Shown here one piece after another: positions 4,965-8,788 of a stretch of 8,788 bases of DNA. Origin of the DNA: Saprospiraceae bacterium (GTDB taxonomy: Bacteria > Bacteroidota > Bacteroidia > Chitinophagales > Saprospiraceae); assembly GCA_027009605.1 (NCBI GenBank), contig JALVCY010000500.1, positions 1 to 8,788 of the forward strand. The letters are read 5' to 3'. Within the stretch, counting starts at the first letter, position 1. Each line of letters begins with the position of its first letter. The notes under the pieces were generated by a model, which saw only the letters and a list, made by a program, of their open reading frames with translations, made no database searches and was not told the DNA's origin. The position numbers and the translations under genes are program-made.

Positions 4965-6203
4965 TTGGAGTCTTTAACACTTTATGAACTTAATGAATAC
5001 ATCCGTCAGGTTGTTATCTTGAATTTTGGACAATCTATATGGGTGACTTGTGAGATTAGTCAGTTGAACTATTCGCGCGGGCATCGGTATTTGGAGTTGA
5101 TACAAAAGGATGAATCGACGGAGTCCATCGTGGCACGTATGGGCGCAGTCCTGTGGGCGGGGGAGCATGCCCGCTTGCGCAAAAAGCATAAGGACAGCCT
5201 TGAAACGGTCTTAATGGAAAGCAATCAAGTTAGATTGTTGGTGAATGTGGATTTTCATGAGCGGTTTGGGCTCAAGTTGATGATAAAAGATATTGATTTG
5301 AGCTACACCATAGGGCAATTTGCCGAAAGGCGGCTCCAAATTATCAAAAAATTAGAATCTGAAGACTTATTAGAAGTCAATGGCTCGTTGGATTTGCCTG
5401 TTGCTTTGCAGCGAATTGCGATTATCAGTTCGGAAACGGCAGCGGGGTTGGCCGATTTTAGGGCGCATATAGAGGAAAATGAGTATGGTTATGATTATCG
5501 GATGCATTTATTTCCGGCGGCGATGCAAGGTGCTCAATTAGTGCCGGAGATAATGACTCAATTGTCCATCATCAAAAAGCGTAAAAGTGAATTTGATGTC
5601 GTGGTAATCATACGGGGTGGGGGCTCCAAAATAGATTTATCCGATTTTGACCATTATGAATTAGGCAAGATGATTGCGACTTTTCCGTTGCCTGTGTTTA
5701 CGGGCATCGGGCATGAGATTGACGAATCTGTGGTGGATATGGTTTCCGCCAAATCGTTTAAAACGCCTACAGCTGTAGCGGATTATTTGGTGCGTCATAA
5801 TCTAGAGACGGAGCAACAGATTTTGATGTTGGAGAGCGAGTCTCTTCAGCTTGCGCAAAAAATAGTTAGAGACCGACGACAGGAATTGGAGAATTATCAA
5901 CGATTTTTGCCTATTTTGGCGGCCACTACACTGGAGCGGGCTTCGAATGCTTTGCAGCAAATTCTATTTTCGGTCAAAATGCTTTTTGCGCAAGCAATTA
6001 ATCATAAGGAGCGGGAATTGGCTCATTTGATGGCTTTAATCCAAACGGCTAAACCGGAAAATATCCTGAAAAAGGGATATTCGATTACCTATAAAAACGG
6101 GCATCCCATCAAAACATCCGGAGAAATAAAAGTGGGAGATGTCGTCGAGACGCATGTCCAAACAGGTATTTTTGAATCACAAGTAAGCAAAATAAAAAAA
6201 TAA
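4965..6203 (+). CDS. xseA: Exonuclease VII large subunit
   Basis: Catalytic subunit of exonuclease VII, a cytoplasmic nuclease that degrades single-stranded DNA from both ends to short oligonucleotides in repair; it works as a complex with several XseB chains. 412 aa, a little shorter than E. coli XseA. An OB-fold DNA-binding domain lies at about 1-112 (SLTLYELNEYIRQ onward). The catalytic domain has IAIISSETAAGLADF (151-165), VVIIRGGGSKIDLSDFD (213-229) and GIGHEIDESVVDMVSAKSF followed by KTPTAVAD (247-273). A helical, probably coiled-coil stretch (about 278-355) is the expected XseB-binding arm. The tail PENILKKGYSITYKNG (364-379) is typical. The start is TTG 4965, since no in-frame ATG lies near and the conserved LTLYELN block begins four residues in. 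The TAATG overlap with xseB shows coupled translation. Confidence 0.96.
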   Translation: MESLTLYELNEYIRQVVILNFGQSIWVTCEISQLNYSRGHRYLELIQKDESTESIVARMGAVLWAGEHARLRKKHKDSLETVLMESNQVRLLVNVDFHERFGLKLMIKDIDLSYTIGQFAERRLQIIKKLESEDLLEVNGSLDLPVALQRIAIISSETAAGLADFRAHIEENEYGYDYRMHLFPAAMQGAQLVPEIMTQLSIIKKRKSEFDVVVIIRGGGSKIDLSDFDHYELGKMIATFPLPVFTGIGHEIDESVVDMVSAKSFKTPTAVADYLVRHNLETEQQILMLESESLQLAQKIVRDRRQELENYQRFLPILAATTLERASNALQQILFSVKMLFAQAINHKERELAHLMALIQTAKPENILKKGYSITYKNGHPIKTSGEIKVGDVVETHVQTGIFESQVSKIKK

Positions 6204-6388
6204 TGGCCAAGAAAAAAATGACCTTCGAATCCGCTATGGAAGAATTGCAAGCCATCTATGATGAGCTCGAACAAGGCGCTGTGGGATTGGATGAATTAGA
6301 AAAAAAAATGAAGCGGGTAAAAGTTTTGTCCGATTATTGCTCTAGGAAGCTCCGGGATATTGAAACTGTCTTAGATGGCGAAGCGTGA
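6203..6388 (+). CDS. xseB: Exonuclease VII small subunit
   Basis: Small, helical subunit of exonuclease VII that binds the helical arm of XseA and is needed for nuclease activity. 61 aa, slightly below the usual 65-80. The family pattern is clear: MTFESAMEELQAIYDELEQG (6-25), then VGLDELEKKMKRVKVLSDYC (27-46) and a last helix (RKLRDIETVL). The ATG overlaps the xseA stop by one base (TAATG), so the two are translated from one mRNA with linked output. Confidence 0.95.
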   Translation: MAKKKMTFESAMEELQAIYDELEQGAVGLDELEKKMKRVKVLSDYCSRKLRDIETVLDGEA

Positions 6389-6422
6389 TAGTATCCATGA
6401 AAAAATACTGTTATAACAAGGC

Positions 6423-6439
6423 TTGGCACGAAAGTTGCA
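6423..6439 (+). promoter_or_regulatory. Sigma-54 (RpoN) promoter
   Basis: TTGGCACGAAAGTTGCA matches the sigma-54 consensus TTGGCACG-N4-TTGCW at every defined position. The -24 GG is at 6425-6426 and the -12 GC at 6437-6438, with correct spacing. Transcription should begin near 6450. It starts 35 bases after the xseB stop and would need an AAA+ enhancer-binding activator, whose gene and binding sites I cannot identify in the window. Confidence 0.8.
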
Positions 6440-6449
6440 ATATGTATAA

Positions 6450-6518
6450 ACGTGTAAGTTTTGGTTAAGAATTGTAAAATTCGTTTTCAGCTCGTGAAAA
6501 GTCACGAGCTTTTTTTTT
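6450..6518 (+). ncRNA. Putative sigma-54-dependent small RNA
   Basis: The predicted transcript runs from the sigma-54 start (about 6450) to the T-tract of an intrinsic terminator (6518), roughly 70 nt. It contains a 5-bp stem gaatt/aattc (6469-6473 with 6478-6482) and the terminator stem. Apart from the final codons of the 23-codon frame that opens at 6397, it holds no open frame. Nothing indicates its target. An alternative is a terminated leader (attenuator) for downstream transcription, but the next gene starts 300 bases away and has other promoter-like sequences nearer. Confidence 0.55.
6489..6518 (+). terminator. Intrinsic terminator
   Basis: Perfect 9-bp stem agctcgtga (6489-6497) / tcacgagct (6502-6510), loop aaag, then T9 at 6510-6518. 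It terminates the proposed small RNA and would also end any read-through from xseAB. The opposite strand has no T-tract, so it works rightward only. Confidence 0.92.
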
Positions 6519-6559
6519 GCCCAAATGGCATCTAAATTCCTACCGGAAAATGATGTTTT

Positions 6560-6567
6560 TACCTTTG
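6560..6567 (+). promoter_or_regulatory. Possible -7 promoter box
   Basis: TACCTTTG matches TAnnTTTG fully, but no TTTG is found about 19-20 bases upstream (only ttc at 6537). Downstream, a 28-codon frame (ATG 6583 to TAA 6669) has no recognisable features. This could be an upstream promoter of the KAS III gene. The remaining 6570-6817 holds no other gene. Confidence 0.25.
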
Positions 6568-6673
6568 CAAAAGTCATTTTAAATGGAGAGTTTTGGGGCT
6601 AAAATAGATTATACTAGGCGGTATATTCTAGCTCCAAGAAAAAGGCTTAATTTTTTTTATGTGCTGTAAGGTG

Positions 6674-6700
6674 TTGATTATCAATGTATTATAATGTATT
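6674..6700. promoter_or_regulatory. Possible operator: palindrome plus phased direct repeat
   Basis: The near-palindrome TTGATTATCAA (6674-6684) runs into two copies of AATGTATT at 6683-6690 and 6693-6700, offset by 10 bases (one helical turn). It lies about 120 bases before the KAS III start. A regulator site is possible but the AT-rich context makes chance plausible. Confidence 0.25.
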
Positions 6701-6817
6701 CGGTGGATTTTGTTTTTATCAAAGTTGACTAAAAAATAGTGAAATATCAAACAAATCCCTAACTTCGCCACTTCCTTTGGTGTATTGCCAAAGAAAACGC
6801 TTTCAAACAGTATTAGG

Positions 6818-7909
6818 ATGAAACGAAGTGTGATTATCGGGACGGGGCATTATTTGCCGGAAAGGACAATACATAATACGGACTTTCTTAAGAATGAATT
6901 TTTTACGGATGCAAGAGTAAAATATCCTGCCGAAAATGAAGTCATCATTGAGAAGTTTAAAGAAATAACCCGAATAGAGGAAAGACGGTATCTTAGACCT
7001 GATTGGAATAATTCTGATATGGGCACTATAGCCGCTCGAAGGGCGTTGGATGATTCTAATATTGACCCTGAAACTTTAGACTATATTATTTGTGCGACGA
7101 ATTTTGGTGAAGTAACTGCTACCAATCCTAGGTCTAATTTTATGCCTAGCTTGGCCGCACGGATAAAGCATAACTTACGGATTAAAAATCCTAAGACGGT
7201 CGCCTATGATATGGTATTTGGATGCCCGGGATGGGTGGAGTCTATGATTCAAGCAGAGGCGTTTATCCAAGCGGGGTTGGCCAAACGGGTTTTGGTCGTG
7301 GGGTCAGAGACTTTATCTCGGGTGGTTGATGTCTATGATCGGGATGCTATGATTTTTGCGGATGGTGCCGGTGCGGTCGTCGTCGAAGGAATTGAGACGG
7401 ATGAAAATATCGGCATGTTAAGTCACAATACCCTAAGCTACACATACAACGAAGCTCACTACCTATATAATGGCCCTTCTTATAATCCCGAGGAGAATCA
7501 GGAAGATTTGTTTATCAAAATGGAAGGGCGAAAAATATATGGATTTGCACTAGCAAATGTTCCCGGTGCTATTCAATCAACTTTGGAAGATGCGGGTTTA
7601 GTACTAGATGATATTTCTAAGATTTTGATTCATCAGGCGAATGAAAAAATGGATAAGGCGATTATTGCCCGCCTGCTAAGACTTTATGGTATTCGATTGA
7701 AAGAGAAGGCGGAAAATGCGGCCATTAAAGCCATTATGCCCATGACGATTTCCAAGTTTGGCAATAGCTCTGTAGCGACGATTCCGACCATGTTGGATTT
7801 GATTTTGAAAGAGCAGCTCGGAGACCATCAATTGAAAAAAGGAGATACTGTAGTGATGACTTCTGTGGGAGCCGGGATGCATATTAATGCTTTTGTTTAT
7901 CGGTTTTGA
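6818..7909 (+). CDS. 3-oxoacyl-ACP synthase III (KAS III/FabH-like) family condensing enzyme
   Basis: Thiolase-fold condensing enzyme of 363 aa, expected to join an acyl-CoA or acyl-ACP primer to a malonyl group in the cytoplasm. The triad is intact: C136 in YDMVFGCPGW, H272 in ILIHQAN, N316 in FGNSSVATIP. Other marks are SVIIGTGHYLPER (4-16), ITRIEERRY (50-58), FADGAGAVVVEG (180-191) and the C-terminal TSVGAGMHINAFVYRF. It is longer than E. coli FabH (317 aa) and the active-site Cys context differs, with an insert around 28-45 and FGCPGW. It therefore belongs to a KAS III-like branch common in Bacteroidota rather than clearly to housekeeping fabH; a role in special lipids or pigments is possible. 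ATG 6818 is chosen over a TTG at 6785, because the family block starts right after it. No fatty-acid or polyketide genes are adjacent. Confidence 0.88.
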   Translation: MKRSVIIGTGHYLPERTIHNTDFLKNEFFTDARVKYPAENEVIIEKFKEITRIEERRYLRPDWNNSDMGTIAARRALDDSNIDPETLDYIICATNFGEVTATNPRSNFMPSLAARIKHNLRIKNPKTVAYDMVFGCPGWVESMIQAEAFIQAGLAKRVLVVGSETLSRVVDVYDRDAMIFADGAGAVVVEGIETDENIGMLSHNTLSYTYNEAHYLYNGPSYNPEENQEDLFIKMEGRKIYGFALANVPGAIQSTLEDAGLVLDDISKILIHQANEKMDKAIIARLLRLYGIRLKEKAENAAIKAIMPMTISKFGNSSVATIPTMLDLILKEQLGDHQLKKGDTVVMTSVGAGMHINAFVYRF

Positions 7910-7932
7910 TTTTTTTTGCGGGCGCTGTGGGG

Positions 7933-7948
7933 ATGCACGGTAGTGCAT
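7933..7948. repeat. Short hairpin behind the KAS III gene
   Basis: atgcac / gtgcat with loop ggta, extended by further pairs beyond one mismatch (gg with cc). In design it resembles a decayed relative of the GTAGGGACG palindrome at 4706-4737. It follows a T8 run directly after the stop codon, so it is not a normal terminator. Confidence 0.4.
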
Positions 7949-7991
7949 ACCTAGCTCTGCTATCCCTAGATTTTTTCTTTCTATATTGGAG

Positions 7992-8035
7992 GCCTAACCA
8001 CTAAGTCCACGGAGAAAACACTAAGTTTTGCACTA
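7992..8035. repeat. Dispersed repeat, copy B
   Basis: gcctaaccactaag, then cacggagaaaacactaag and ttttgcacta. It matches copy A (4881-4923) except for a few substitutions and one extra t. It lacks the inverse half seen in copy A. Located about 80 bases after the KAS III gene, in non-coding DNA. Confidence 0.7.
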
Positions 8036-8112
8036 AGAAGACTTAATGCAAGGGTAAATGTGCTGAGTGGTAGGGAATTTACATTAAGTGAAGATTCGAG
8101 TAAATTAAAAGA

Positions 8113-8232
8113 ATGAGTTCATATTTGAGAGAGAAAAAGGGAAATGCGGCTGTTTATACCATTCCTGCGAAACCAAGATATTGGTTTGTGGTGTCCTACG
8201 CCATTTGGTCTGCAATTCTTTTGAAGGACTAA
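8113..8232 (+). CDS. Small hypothetical protein, 39 aa, possible gene remnant
   Basis: From ATG 8113: a charged start (SSYLREKKGNAA), then a hydrophobic stretch of about 15 residues (WFVVSYAIWSAILL) and LKD before the stop. It could be a small single-pass membrane protein. It could also be the N-terminal piece of a gene broken by the repeat cluster that begins right behind it, with 8364-8591 as the other part. No family is recognised and no clear promoter or ribosome binding site is seen. Confidence 0.35.
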   Translation: MSSYLREKKGNAAVYTIPAKPRYWFVVSYAIWSAILLKD

Positions 8233-8249
8233 AAAAAACAAAAAAAATG

Positions 8250-8344
8250 CGGCTAAAGCCGTCTTCCCACTTAGTTTTTAATCCGTCAGCTAAAGCAGAC
8301 GGTAAAGGCCGAAGCAGACGGTAAAGGCTAAAGCAGACGGTAAA
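8250..8344. repeat. Palindrome and 19-bp tandem repeat cluster
   Basis: Palindrome cggct-aa-agccg (8250-8261), then ccgtcagctaaagcagacgg (8283-8302, 9-bp arms around aa with one mismatch). The word aagcagacggtaaa follows at 8293, 8312 and 8331, exactly 19 bp apart. The central ctaaag is shared with the palindromes at 58-77 and (inverse) 150-165. Too short and too similar throughout to be a CRISPR array. Confidence 0.75.
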
Positions 8345-8363
8345 AGCTAAAAGCTGAAATTAA

Positions 8364-8591
8364 AAAGATAACCAAAATCCTTGCTGTTTTTTTGCCGGAC
8401 AAGAAGTAAAACTATTAGGGGCGGCCTTTTTGGCTGTTTACCATAATTCATATCGTACTTTTGATGTTGTTGGAGTGTTATTCGATAAACCACCGATGAC
8501 TTTCAAAAAAGGTCGGTTTAGAACAACTCTTATATCTATAGACGGAATGCCCATTGACTCTTCAAAAACAAGCTATGTTCAGCCACAATGA
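8364..8591 (+). pseudogene. 75-codon open frame without start, probable C-terminal gene remnant
   Basis: An open frame runs from a stop at 8361 to TGA 8589. Its translation is protein-like: AGQEVKLLGAAFLAVYHNSY (11-30), DVVGVLFDKPP (34-44), then a basic MTFKKGRFRTTLISIDGMPI (45-64). The only ATGs (codons 45 and 62) are late, so a normal start is missing. The AT-rich repeat cluster ends about 20 bases before it. It looks like the C-terminal end of a larger protein whose front has been lost. No family recognised; a TTG-started small protein cannot be excluded. Confidence 0.4.
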
Positions 8592-8595
8592 ATTT

Positions 8596-8616
8596 GAATA
8601 GGTTCATTGCCTATTC
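8596..8616 (+). terminator. Hairpin after the remnant, weak terminator candidate
   Basis: gaatagg / cctattc, 7 bp, with loop ttcattg, starting five bases after the stop at 8591. It has no real T-tract (ttacta follows), so termination is uncertain. The remaining 8617-8788 shows no gene or repeat that I can support. Confidence 0.35.
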
Positions 8617-8788
8617 TTACTAATCTGCTCATAGTCTAAATTTTTATATGTAAATTGGGTGCAGTCGGGTTTTGTCCCCATTTGACCCTTTTCGATAATT
8701 TGTAATTGGCGCAAGTTTCCGGAAAAACATATAAACTTAGGCTCATGGTTTTTATTTAGTTTTTTTCCACCCCCAAATTTGCTTTAAG

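Noticed and set aside
6397..6468. 23-codon frame (MKKYCYNKAWHESC...) after xseB
   Set aside because: It spans the sigma-54 promoter, whose conserved bases explain the sequence better; the predicted transcript would start inside the frame.
6583..6669. 28-codon frame downstream of a TACCTTTG box
   Set aside because: Too short, with no hydrophobic or motif pattern and no ribosome binding site; listed only as context of the promoter box.
7909..7918. T8 run right after the KAS III stop as a terminator
   Set aside because: No stem precedes the T-run; the only hairpin lies after it.

Overview
This window most likely comes from a member of the Bacteroidota, perhaps the Saprospiria/Chitinophagia part of the phylum. 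Reasons: at least one promoter has the form TTTG-N19-TAnnTTTG, start sites lack strong Shine-Dalgarno sequences, intergenic DNA is AT-rich, and several proteins resemble Bacteroidota families (the small HTH protein, the 363-aa KAS III-like enzyme, and an ECF sigma factor followed by a membrane-anchored beta-barrel protein). The placement rests on recalled family patterns, not on a search.

Layout. Positions 1-1126 hold no credible protein gene. The first 700 bases are a tandem array of 125-127 bp units with small palindromes. After it come a long hairpin and a terminator. Then come an ECF sigma factor (1127-1684) and, one base later, its probable partner, a protein with one inner-membrane helix and a C-terminal barrel-like domain. 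A small HTH protein follows (3099-3356), then a short element with terminal inverted repeats, a GC-rich structured stretch and a strong terminator. The T-tract of that terminator doubles as the -33 box of the promoter for an MDR-family dehydrogenase (3678-4646). A second, larger copy of the same element sits right behind that gene, flanked by an 8-bp target duplication that overlaps the stop codon.

xseA and xseB (4965-6388) encode the two subunits of exonuclease VII and overlap by one base. Just downstream is a textbook sigma-54 promoter (GG at 6425, GC at 6437). The transcript it predicts would end only about 70 nt later at an intrinsic terminator, so a sigma-54-dependent small RNA is proposed here. 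A KAS III-like enzyme with an intact Cys-His-Asn triad follows (6818-7909). The last 880 bases are accessory: dispersed repeats, one 39-aa small ORF, a cluster of short palindromes and 19-bp repeats, and a 75-codon reading frame without a start that looks like a gene remnant.

The genes do not form one pathway. They are separate small transcription units: a sigma/anti-sigma-type signalling pair, a DNA-binding regulator, a dehydrogenase, a DNA repair nuclease and a fatty-acid-type condensing enzyme. The spaces between them are full of short, probably non-autonomous repeats. The points most worth following up are the sigma-54 small RNA, the two-copy inverted-repeat element, and the palindrome family whose arms differ between copies but remain self-complementary.
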